Shown: positions 55,327 through 64,000 of the stretch, in pieces
Layout: every line of letters starts with the position of its first letter
Numbering within the stretch: position 1 is the first letter of the stretch
NCBI RefSeq assembly: GCF_004745575.1
Contig: NZ_RPEM01000003.1
Location: forward strand, 1-64,000
DNA: 64,000 bases
Direction: 5' to 3'
Source: Pseudotabrizicola sediminis
GTDB lineage: Bacteria; Pseudomonadota; Alphaproteobacteria; Rhodobacterales; Rhodobacteraceae
Notes under the pieces: model-generated
Database searches by the model: none
Seen by the model: only the letters and a program-made list of their open reading frames with translations
What the model was told of the DNA's origin: nothing
Position numbers and translations under genes: made by a program

Positions 55327-56022
55327 TCAGGCGTCCAGCTGGCGCGACAGGATGGTCGCGAATTCATCGGCAAAGCTCTCATAGCCGCCAAGAATGCGCT
55401 CACTGTCGGAATTCAGCTTGTTGTAGAATACCACCGCCGGAATGGCCGCGACCAGACCGATACCGGTGGCCAGCAGCGCCTCGGCAATGCCGGGGGCCAC
55501 GACGGCAAGGTTGGTGTTCTGGCTGATGGCAATCTGCTCAAAGGCGTGCTTGATGCCCCAGACCGTGCCGAACAGCCCGATGAAGGGCGCCGTCGCCCCG
55601 GTGGTCGCCAGAAACGACAACCCGTTGTTCAGCCGCTCACTCTCGCGCGCGATGGCCACATTCATCGCCCGGTCGATCCGCGCCTGCGCGCCCGCAATCA
55701 GGGCGCCATCCTGCCGATGGCTGCGCCGCCATTCCAGCATGCCGGCGGCGAAAATCTTTTCGCTCGCGCCCTCGGGCGTCGGCCCGATCTTCTCGAACAG
55801 CTCGTCCAGCGGCTCGCCCGACCAGAAAGCGCGGTCAAACACCTCGGCCTCGCGCCGCGCCAGACGGTACAGGATGTGCCGCTGCACAATCGTCGCCCAT
55901 GACCAGAAGGACATGACCATCAGCATGATCATGACGACCTTCACCGTCAGCGTCGCGCGTGCAAAAAGGGCGATCAAAGAGAAATCAATCTCCTGCGCCA
56001 TCGCAAGGGTTTCCGTTTCCAT
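55327..56022 (-). CDS. tolQ: Tol-Pal proton channel protein TolQ (ExbB family)
   Basis: Inner-membrane protein of 231 residues with three membrane helices: LTVKVVMIMLMVMSFWSWAT, a second at GLSFLATTGATAPFIGLFGT, and a third at ALLATGIGLVAAIPAVVFYN. The SFLATTGATAPFIGLFGTVW segment and the third helix are the most conserved parts of the MotA/TolQ/ExbB family and hold the channel threonines. ATG at 56022 has GAGCAGG upstream; a second in-frame ATG at 56001 is possible. It is preceded by ybgC after 192 bases, where a promoter of the tolQRA group may lie. Confidence 0.97.
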   Translation of the reverse strand: METETLAMAQEIDFSLIALFARATLTVKVVMIMLMVMSFWSWATIVQRHILYRLARREAEVFDRAFWSGEPLDELFEKIGPTPEGASEKIFAAGMLEWRRSHRQDGALIAGAQARIDRAMNVAIARESERLNNGLSFLATTGATAPFIGLFGTVWGIKHAFEQIAISQNTNLAVVAPGIAEALLATGIGLVAAIPAVVFYNKLNSDSERILGGYESFADEFATILSRQLDA

Positions 56023-56214
56023 TACGCCTGCTCTTGTTATCGGGGCCTTGGTGACCGCCTGTTGCCCTGATTCTATCCGGATTTGAAGCGGATTGCCAAC
56101 ACAACTGCGTCACATGGCAGCGGAGCGCTGAAACCTGCTGTAACAGGCTGGGGAGAGGGTGAAGGTCCGACTCTGGCCGCCATCAAGCCAATGCGCGAAC
56201 CGGGCGTCTTGCGG

Positions 56215-56634
56215 TCACACTGCGCCAGCGCTCCGCGCCCGCCCCCCCTCCAGCAAACCCCTCACCCCCTCTGGTATCCGAACCGGGCCCATTGCCGCGC
56301 CCACGCACACCAGCACCACCCGCGCCGCAAACAGCCGCTCTTCCCCGCGCCAGACCACCTGATCCAGCACGATCCGCGCGCCGCCCAGTTCCACCAGCCC
56401 GGTTTCCACCACCAGCACATCATCGAACACCGCCGGCCGCAGGTAATCCGCCTCCACCCGCCGCACGGCAAAGACAATCCCCTGCTCGGCCCGCAGCCGC
56501 GCCTGATCCACGCCAAGCGCGCGCACCCATTCGCTGCGCCCCCGTTCGATGAACCGCAGATAATTGGCGTAATAGACGATGCCCGCCAGATCGGTATCCT
56601 CATAATAGACCCGAAGCTCAAACCGATGCGCCAC
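56215..56634 (-). CDS. ybgC: Acyl-CoA thioesterase YbgC
   Basis: Hotdog-fold thioesterase of 139 residues. The catalytic loop is YYEDTDLAGIVYYANYLRFI, with the conserved Asp-Thr-Asp segment, and ERGRSEWVRALG follows. YbgC hydrolyses short acyl-CoA or acyl-ACP and is linked to phospholipid metabolism. It is almost always the first gene of the tol-pal cluster, as here. GTG at 56634 is chosen because AAGGGG lies just upstream and the fold starts immediately; an upstream ATG in frame (56694) would add an unrelated stretch. Divergent from creA. Confidence 0.95.
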   Translation of the reverse strand: MAHRFELRVYYEDTDLAGIVYYANYLRFIERGRSEWVRALGVDQARLRAEQGIVFAVRRVEADYLRPAVFDDVLVVETGLVELGGARIVLDQVVWRGEERLFAARVVLVCVGAAMGPVRIPEGVRGLLEGGRARSAGAV

Positions 56635-56710
56635 ACCCGTCCCCTTTTTCACACGCCACGGAACCTCTCGCCCCGCGCTGCGTTCCCCAGCCAACTAACC
56701 GGAGTCCCCT

Positions 56711-57157
56711 ATGCACCGCGCCGCCCTTATTCTTGCCCTGACCCTCGCCACCCCCGCAACCGCCGAAGAGGTTGGCCGCGTCGGCGTCGACTGGGTCGGC
56801 AATGACATCATCATCGAAAGCGTGGCCGACCCCAAGGTGCAAGGCGTCACCTGCCACATTGCCTATTTCGACCGGTCCTTGATCGACCGGCTGTCGAACG
56901 GCAACTGGTTCGAAGACCCGTCCTATTCCGCGGTCGACTGCGTGCAGACCGGCCCGATCACTGTGGGCAACATCAGTCAGGGCCGCAAAGGCGAGACGGT
57001 GTTTTCGCAGCGTCAGTCGCTGATCCTGAAATCCGTGCGCGTCACCCGCATCCATGACACCGCCAACAACGCGCTGATCTATCTGGCCCATGCCAATGAA
57101 CTGACCCAAGGCTCGGGCAAGATGTCGATCTCGGTCATCCCCCTCGCCGCGCCCTAA
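56711..57157 (+). CDS. creA: CreA family protein
   Basis: Periplasmic protein of 148 residues with a signal peptide (MHRAALILALTLATPATA). The mature part contains GVDWVGNDIIIESVADPKVQ and GVTCHIAYFDR, which with the two cysteines (THCHI/VDCVQTGPI) are the CreA family pattern. The function of CreA is not established. It is divergent from ybgC. Its TAA shares the bases CTAA with the TAG of the convergent gene at 57154. Confidence 0.9.
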   Translation: MHRAALILALTLATPATAEEVGRVGVDWVGNDIIIESVADPKVQGVTCHIAYFDRSLIDRLSNGNWFEDPSYSAVDCVQTGPITVGNISQGRKGETVFSQRQSLILKSVRVTRIHDTANNALIYLAHANELTQGSGKMSISVIPLAAP

Positions 57158-57771
57158 CCACTGATCCGCGCCGCCAGCCGCAACGCGTGGCTGGCGTCCC
57201 GCCCCACCACCGGCAGCACCGGGTGATAGGCCGCGCGGATCACCGCCGCCACTTCGGGGCGCAGCACCGCCCGGCCCTCCACCTGCCCCAGCGGCGACGC
57301 CCCCGCAAATGCACCCTCACTCCATGTCAGCATCATCTGCGCCGCCTGCGACAGTGCCAGCGTCTCGGCGGGCAGGTCCGACAGATGGCCGTCCATCCGA
57401 ACCAGCACGAAACAGGCCTTGATCGCGTCGCCCGGCTCAAAACGGAACACCCGGTACTGGTTGGCCCCCGCCGCCTCCAACCGGTCCAGCAGCGGCATCA
57501 ACCCGGGAATCAGCTGGTCAAGCTTGGGCACCCCGCGCAGCTCATCCCAGTCGCGCACGAAAAACAGCATCAGGTTGGCACCCAGTTCGGTGTCGGTCTC
57601 GGCCATGCTGTGGCCCGCCAGCGCCACAACGGCCTCGACCGCACCCTTGATCACCCCAAGGGTCGCATCCTCCACCCCGAACACCACCGGCACGATGGGT
57701 CGCCCCCAGCGCGCGCACAGATAGCTGCCCTCCGCTCGCGTGAACAAAGCCCCGATCTGATCCGCGTCCAT
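57154..57771 (-). CDS. Hypothetical protein
   Basis: Soluble protein of 205 residues that I do not recognise. No signal peptide or membrane segment is visible. It has alternating helices and strands, with AETDTELGANLMLFFVRDWD and QYRVFRFEPGDAIKACFVLV as the most structured parts. ATG at 57771 is favoured by GGGGGTGG upstream; the open frame extends to 57978 without sense. It is divergent from dnaG and convergent with creA. Conservation next to dnaG could be tested. Confidence 0.7.
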   Translation of the reverse strand: MDADQIGALFTRAEGSYLCARWGRPIVPVVFGVEDATLGVIKGAVEAVVALAGHSMAETDTELGANLMLFFVRDWDELRGVPKLDQLIPGLMPLLDRLEAAGANQYRVFRFEPGDAIKACFVLVRMDGHLSDLPAETLALSQAAQMMLTWSEGAFAGASPLGQVEGRAVLRPEVAAVIRAAYHPVLPVVGRDASHALRLAARISG

Positions 57772-57923
57772 ATCCACCCCCGTCTGCTGCCCCGCCCTTA
57801 GCGCCGCCCGCCGGTCCTGACAACGCCCCGGCTTTGCACCTTTCCAAAATACTCCTGCCAGAGGCATCCCTACGGCCACACCCCGCGCTGGACTCGGCAC
57901 ACCGAAGACCCGATATAGTACCC

Positions 57924-59882
57924 ATGTCCCTGCCACCCGGATTCCTCGATGAATTGCGCACCCGGATCTCGCTCTCACAGATCGTGGGGCGCAAGGTCAC
58001 CTGGGACATGCGCAAATCCAACATGGCCAAGGGCGACTGGTGGGCCCCCTGCCCGTTCCATCAGGAAAAATCCGCCAGCTTCCATGTCGATGACCGCAAG
58101 GGGTTTTACTATTGCTTCGGCTGCCATGCCAAAGGCGATGTGCTGACCTTCATCAAAGAGTCGGAAAACACCGGCTTCATGGAGGCGGTAGAGCTTCTGG
58201 CGCGTGAAGCCGGCATGCCGATGCCCGCCCGCGACCCGAAAGCGGCGGAAAAGCAGGATCACCGCACCCAGCTGGTCCAGGTGATGGAAGAGGCGGTGAA
58301 ATGGTTCCGCCTGCAACTGAAAACCGGGGCCGCAGCAGACGCCCGCGCCTATATTGCGAAGCGCGGGCTGTCCGATGCGGCGGTCGACCGCTGGGAAATC
58401 GGCTTTGCCCCCGATGCCCGGCAATCCCTGTTAACCGCCCTGATCCAGAAAGGCTTCGTCGCCGACCTGATCGTGGCCTCCGGCGTCTGCGCCAAGGCGG
58501 ATGACGGGTCGATCTACGACCGGTTCCGCGGTCGCATCATCTTCCCGATCCGCGACGCGCGCGGCCGTGCCATCAGCCTTGGCGGCCGCGCGATGGACCC
58601 GAACGCCCGGGCCAAATACCTCAACGGGCCAGAGACCGACCTTTTTGACAAAGGCCGCAACCTCTACAACCACGCCCCGGCGCGCGAAGCGGCGGGCAAG
58701 GGCCAGCCGCTGATTGTGGCCGAAGGCTATATGGATGTGATCGCCCTGTCCGAGGCCGGGTTTCAGGCCACCGTGGCCCCCCTCGGCACCGCCGTCACCG
58801 AAGACCAGCTGCGCCTGATGTGGCGCATCGCGGATGAGCCGGTGATCGCACTCGATGGCGACACGGCGGGCATCCGCGCCGCGCTCCGCGTCATCGACCT
58901 CGCCCTGCCGCTCTTGGAGGCCGGCAAGGGCCTGCGCTTTGCCGTGCTGCCGCCGGGGCTGGACCCGGATGATCTGATCAAGAGCCAAGGCGCGCCCGCC
59001 ATGCAAAAGGTGATCGACACCGCTCAGCCAATGGTCAGCCTGCTGTGGCAACGTGAAACAGAGGGGAAGGTTTTCACTTCGCCAGAAACCCAAGCCGCCC
59101 TCGAAGCCAGACTCGAGGCGCTAACCGCGCAGATTCGCGACAGGCTGATTAAGCAGCGATACAAAAAAGTACTCGGTAGACTGACCAGCGATCTATTCTG
59201 GTCACAGAATGGCAAAAAATCAAAAACTCCCAAGAAAAAGGGCGCTTGGTCTATCAAGGACGAAAACGGCCCGCCCATGGCCAGCACCAAGCAATCCCTG
59301 CTCGCCACCCCCGAAGGTCAGGTGCAGGACACCTTGCGCGAAGCGGTGGTGCTTGCCGCCTGCATCCATCACCCCGGCCTGATCGCCCGCTTCGAGTCGG
59401 CGTTGGAGCGGTTGGATTTCGTCGGCCATGGCCATGACACCCTGCGCAGCCTGATCCTCTATCACCAGTCCGCCCCCGATCTGCATGCCGTGTTGATGGA
59501 ACAGGCCCCGCTGCCCACCGAAACCGTCCTGCTGCACCCCCATGTGCGCATCACCGCCGCCATCAGCGCCAGTGCCCCGGATGACGCCGCCGAACACTGT
59601 CTGGCCGAGGCGCTGGCCCGCCTGCAGGCAGATCGCGCGCACAGGCTTGAAATCAGCGAGGCTGAAGACGATGTAACAGGGGTGGCCGATGAAGGGCTGA
59701 CCTGGCGCGTGTCCAAAGCCGCCGAGGCCCGCCACTCAGCCGCGCGCGGCCCGCAGGATGCCAAGGGCGAATCAGTCATCGCCCCGAACGGCATCGAACT
59801 GGACCGGGACGAGCTGAACCGCGCCCGTTCGCTGCACCAATCGATCGATTTCACCCGGGGTGGACGAGGTGGTAAGCAATGA
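57924..59882 (+). CDS. dnaG: DNA primase
   Basis: Makes RNA primers at the replication fork. The protein has 652 residues. The N-terminal zinc ribbon has C43, H46, C64 and C67 (CPFHQEK and YYCFGCHAKGD). The RNA polymerase (TOPRIM) domain shows FRGRIIFPIRDARGRAISLG, LIVAEGYMDVIALSEAG and IALDGDTAGIRAA with the metal-binding acidic residues. The C-terminal helicase-interaction domain follows. ATG at 57924. A stretch near 59090-59240, coding for the linker before the C-terminal domain, is visibly richer in A and T than the rest of the gene. rpoD follows after 124 bases, the usual order. Confidence 0.97.
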   Translation: MSLPPGFLDELRTRISLSQIVGRKVTWDMRKSNMAKGDWWAPCPFHQEKSASFHVDDRKGFYYCFGCHAKGDVLTFIKESENTGFMEAVELLAREAGMPMPARDPKAAEKQDHRTQLVQVMEEAVKWFRLQLKTGAAADARAYIAKRGLSDAAVDRWEIGFAPDARQSLLTALIQKGFVADLIVASGVCAKADDGSIYDRFRGRIIFPIRDARGRAISLGGRAMDPNARAKYLNGPETDLFDKGRNLYNHAPAREAAGKGQPLIVAEGYMDVIALSEAGFQATVAPLGTAVTEDQLRLMWRIADEPVIALDGDTAGIRAALRVIDLALPLLEAGKGLRFAVLPPGLDPDDLIKSQGAPAMQKVIDTAQPMVSLLWQRETEGKVFTSPETQAALEARLEALTAQIRDRLIKQRYKKVLGRLTSDLFWSQNGKKSKTPKKKGAWSIKDENGPPMASTKQSLLATPEGQVQDTLREAVVLAACIHHPGLIARFESALERLDFVGHGHDTLRSLILYHQSAPDLHAVLMEQAPLPTETVLLHPHVRITAAISASAPDDAAEHCLAEALARLQADRAHRLEISEAEDDVTGVADEGLTWRVSKAAEARHSAARGPQDAKGESVIAPNGIELDRDELNRARSLHQSIDFTRGGRGGKQ

Positions 59883-60006
59883 GTAACCCTTTTCCCGACC
59901 TATCGGGCAAGAAAAGCCACCTTACGACCTGTAATCCGGTGTGATTCGCGGTATTGATTCGAAAACGAGCGCACCGATTCGCCCTTCGCGCCCTCAAGGA
60001 GCACCC

Positions 60007-62019
<2,013 letters not shown>

Positions 62020-62021
62020 GC

Positions 62022-62405
62022 ATGCAACGCAAAGTCTCTGCACTCACGAAAGAACGTGCCTTTGCGACAATTAAAATAGTCGCGAAGGCATCGTTAGCTG
62101 GTGAACTGGCCCTTACCTATTCCGAACTGGCGCGCAGACTTGGCATGTCGAAAGTCAATGGCCAAGGACTCAGCAGCTATCTAAACGAAGCAGCAGCGCT
62201 GTGTGCCGAACACGGGCACCCAAATGTCTCCGTGCTGGTCGTGTCAAAGGATAGCCTCGATAGTGGTGCGCCAATGCCGTCAGAGGGTTCATTCGCTGAC
62301 GGATTTTACGCCAGCACTGGGCTAACCAGAGATGACATCCCCGCAGAGCAAGATCGCGTCAGAGCATATGATTGGCGGTCTGTCAGATCACTGAACCTCG
62401 ACTAA
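62022..62405 (+). CDS. Small protein of unknown function behind rpoD, low GC
   Basis: Protein of 127 residues whose ATG stands two bases behind the rpoD stop codon. The first half (ALTYSELARRLGMSKVNGQG) looks like a winged-helix or MGMT-like fold, similar to domains found in some endonuclease and phage proteins. The second half has a VSVLVVSKDSLDSGAPMPSE segment, in which the pattern hydrophobic-VVxKD...GxPxxG recurs in such proteins. Base composition is clearly lower in GC than the genes around it, which suggests transfer. No partner gene is seen. Function unknown; not an obvious toxin or antitoxin. Confidence 0.65.
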   Translation: MQRKVSALTKERAFATIKIVAKASLAGELALTYSELARRLGMSKVNGQGLSSYLNEAAALCAEHGHPNVSVLVVSKDSLDSGAPMPSEGSFADGFYASTGLTRDDIPAEQDRVRAYDWRSVRSLNLD

Positions 62406-62449
62406 CTGGCCTGTCAGTGGGTTTTCGGTTGACCAATGTTCACCCTTCC

Positions 62450-62506
62450 GTAGGGCGGGGTTCACCCCGCCTTTGGTCGCGTGCGGCGGGGTGAACCCCG
62501 CCCTAC
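62450..62506. repeat. REP-like double palindrome
   Basis: Two 22-base arms (62450-62471 and 62485-62506) are perfect reverse complements with a 13-base spacer. Each arm is itself nearly self-complementary (GGCGGGGT and ACCCCGCC around TC), so two small hairpins or one long one can form. This is the shape of repetitive extragenic palindromes (REP/BIME). It may stabilise mRNA of the gene at 62022 or end transcription. The number of copies in the genome cannot be seen from one window. Confidence 0.75.
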
Positions 62507-62609
62507 CGCTTTTTGCCCGGCAGCGCCGATTGGGGCAAGGCTGCCGCGCCCGCCCTTGCCTCGCCGTGCAAAACCGACCATTCTTGCCCGACACGCTCGG
62601 AGCCGTCAC

Positions 62610-62891
62610 ATGACCTCATTTCTCTCCCGCCTGCTCGGCAAATCCGCCGCCACTCCCCCGGCGGCCCCCGAGCCCATCCTGCACAACGATTTCCGCATCT
62701 TTCCCGACCCGATCAAAGAGGGCAGCACCTTCCGCATCGCCGCCCGCATCGAGAAAACCATCGCGGGCGAGGTGAAAACCCACCGGCTGATCCGCGCCGA
62801 CACCCGCGCCACGTTGGACGAAGCGACCGAGGCGTCGGTCACCAAGGCCAAACAGGCCATAGACCAGCTGGGCGACACGCTGTTCGGCTGA
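62610..62891 (+). CDS. HlyU-like family protein
   Basis: Protein of 93 residues. The pattern ILHNDFRIFPDPIKEGSTF, then IAARIEKTIAGEVKTHRLIR with ADTRATLDEA and a helical end, matches the small HlyU family named after a Vibrio regulator of hemolysin genes. The family also occurs widely in alphaproteobacteria, and its role there is unclear. GGAG precedes the ATG. It lies alone between the REP-like element and a small secreted protein gene on the other strand. Confidence 0.75.
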   Translation: MTSFLSRLLGKSAATPPAAPEPILHNDFRIFPDPIKEGSTFRIAARIEKTIAGEVKTHRLIRADTRATLDEATEASVTKAKQAIDQLGDTLFG

Positions 62892-62969
62892 CCCTGTCAA
62901 GGCACGCTGTGGGCTCGCCCGCAACAGACGCACCCGGCACCTGAAACCGGCCAGCCCCCCCCGCCATGC

Positions 62970-63281
62970 TCACGCCGGGTCGCCCTCCACCACCTCCCAG
63001 GCCTCTCCCATCGCCACGATACAGGCCCGCCCGTCGGTGTAGCTTTGCACCAGCGTCCAGTCGCCGCGCGGCGTGGTCCAGACCTCCATCACCATCTCAA
63101 GGTTGCGCACCCCCTGCCCGGCCAACTGCGCGCCATAGGTCAGGGTCAGGCGCTGCAACATCTCGGCACGCGGCGCGCAGATCACCTCGGCAATCGGCGA
63201 CCCGGCAGCCCCGGACGCAGGCAGCACAACCTGCCAAAGCAGGGACAGGCAGACCACAGCGGGGATGATTCTGCTGCTCAT
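62970..63281 (-). CDS. Hypothetical secreted protein
   Basis: Protein of 103 residues with a probable signal peptide (SRIIPAVVCLSLLWQVVLPA). The mature part has strands such as LEMVMEVWTTPRGDWTLVQS and two cysteines (EVICAPR and GRACIVAMG) that could form a disulfide. I recognise no family. ATG at 63281 is chosen because the signal starts there; the open frame extends upstream to 63320. It is divergent from nrdR. Confidence 0.6.
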   Translation of the reverse strand: MSSRIIPAVVCLSLLWQVVLPASGAAGSPIAEVICAPRAEMLQRLTLTYGAQLAGQGVRNLEMVMEVWTTPRGDWTLVQSYTDGRACIVAMGEAWEVVEGDPA

Positions 63282-63605
63282 GCAGAAAATTGTAACACAG
63301 GAATGACGCATACCAAGCATCCTGCCAGCCTGCGCTTAATCTTGTCTTGCCGTCGCGCGCGCCGGTCCCCGGCGCAGCCCGCCGGCGCACAAACGTCATG
63401 CGCAAAGCCATACGTCCGCCATACGCAAACCCGACGCACATCAGCCCCCCTGAGTCCGCGCCGCCACACATCCCCCCCCAGATCATGTGCCCACAACTTC
63501 GCCCTAGCCCAGATCGCTGGCTTGCCCCTATAGTCTGTGCATATCAACCCGGAGCATACCGGGACCAGAGGCAGGCATATCAACGAACAAGCGAGGAGGG
63601 AGCCA
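63282..63605. other. Divergent intergenic region upstream of nrdR
   Basis: 324 bases with no gene that I can support. It must carry the nrdR promoter. A 10-base direct repeat, GCATATCAAC, occurs at 63539-63548 and 63575-63584, 36 bases apart, and a small CCGG...CCGG hairpin lies between. Frames on both strands are GC-driven shadows. Confidence 0.4.
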
Positions 63606-64000
63606 ATGCGCTGCCCATTCTGCGGCAATATCGACACCCAGGTGAAGGACTCGCGCCCGGCCGAGGATCATGTCGCCATCCGGCGCCGGCGCTTCTGCCC
63701 GGCCTGCGGCGGGCGCTTCACCACCTATGAACGCGTGCAATTGCGCGATCTTGTGGTCATCAAATCCAGCGGCAAACGCGAGGATTTCGACCGCGACAAG
63801 CTGGAACGCGCCATCCGCATCTCGATGCAAAAGCGCCCGATCGACCCCGAACGGATCGACCAGATGATCAGCGGAATCGTGCGCCGGCTGGAATCCATCG
63901 GCGATACCGACATCCCGTCGCGCACCATCGGTGACATCGTGATGGAAAGCCTCGCCCGGATCGACACCGTGGCCTATGTGCGTTTTGCCAGCGTTTACAA
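63606..64000 (+). CDS. nrdR: Transcriptional repressor NrdR (runs off the window)
   Basis: Repressor of ribonucleotide reductase genes, cut by the window end after about 131 codons of an expected 150-155. The N-terminal zinc ribbon is complete with C3, C6, C31 and C34 ([15 protein letters not shown] and [13 protein letters not shown]). The ATP-cone domain follows ([20 protein letters not shown] and [20 protein letters not shown]). GGAGGGAGC stands upstream of the ATG. In alphaproteobacteria ribD and ribosomal or riboflavin genes often follow; this cannot be checked here. Confidence 0.97.
   Translation, partial: MRCPFCGNIDTQVKDSRPAEDHVAIRRRRFCPACGGRFTTYERVQLRDLVVIKSSGKREDFDRDKLERAIRISMQKRPIDPERIDQMISGIVRRLESIGDTDIPSRTIGDIVMESLARIDTVAYVRFASVY

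Overview
The window is chromosomal DNA of an alphaproteobacterium, most likely a member of the Rhodobacteraceae (Rhodobacter/Paracoccus/Roseobacter group). The grounds are the high GC content, the cluster ybgC-tolQ-tolR-tolA-tolB-pal-cpoB-tilS-ftsH in alphaproteobacterial order, the RpoD and NrdR sequences, an ArgP/ArgO pair, a CreA protein and a DUF2793 protein. No genus can be named from sequence reading alone. I found no rRNA, tRNA, CRISPR array, insertion sequence or integrase.

Bases 1-30441 are an accessory surface-polysaccharide locus. It holds sugar-nucleotide genes: GDP-fucose synthase, ManC, GalE and UDP-galactopyranose mutase. A putative fucosyltransferase and five further glycosyltransferase genes follow, among them proteins of 964 and 1357 residues with several domains. 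A KpsM/KpsE/KpsT-type ABC exporter, a sulfotransferase, two RTX (calcium-binding, type-I-secreted) loci and a phage-fibre-like DUF2793 protein complete it. Together these suggest a surface or secreted polymer containing fucose and galactose/galactofuranose, perhaps sulfated. A second sulfotransferase (33519-34436) and a phosphomannomutase (35298-36656) lie just outside and may serve the same pathway. GDP-mannose dehydratase, an outer-membrane exporter, KpsC/KpsS and a type I secretion ATPase are not in the window.

The most unusual points are these. A galectin-like carbohydrate-binding domain sits at the N-terminus of the 1357-residue glycosyltransferase. A single in-frame TAA codon separates the catalytic half of a serralysin-type protease from its RTX secretion half. 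The DUF2793 fibre-like gene lies inside the polysaccharide locus. A CtrA-like box lies at the head of the locus.

Bases 30500-64000 are mostly housekeeping genes. They include two EamA transporters, ArgP/ArgO, a cold-shock protein, YebC, a phosphomannomutase, an SLC13 transporter, a YmdB-type phosphatase, the Lhr-type helicase/PdeM pair, one-carbon metabolism (Fhs, FolD) with a chorismate mutase, and a MOSC protein. They continue with FtsH-TilS, the Tol-Pal envelope operon, DnaG, RpoD and the start of NrdR. Directly behind rpoD are a lower-GC 127-residue gene of unknown function and a REP-like double palindrome.
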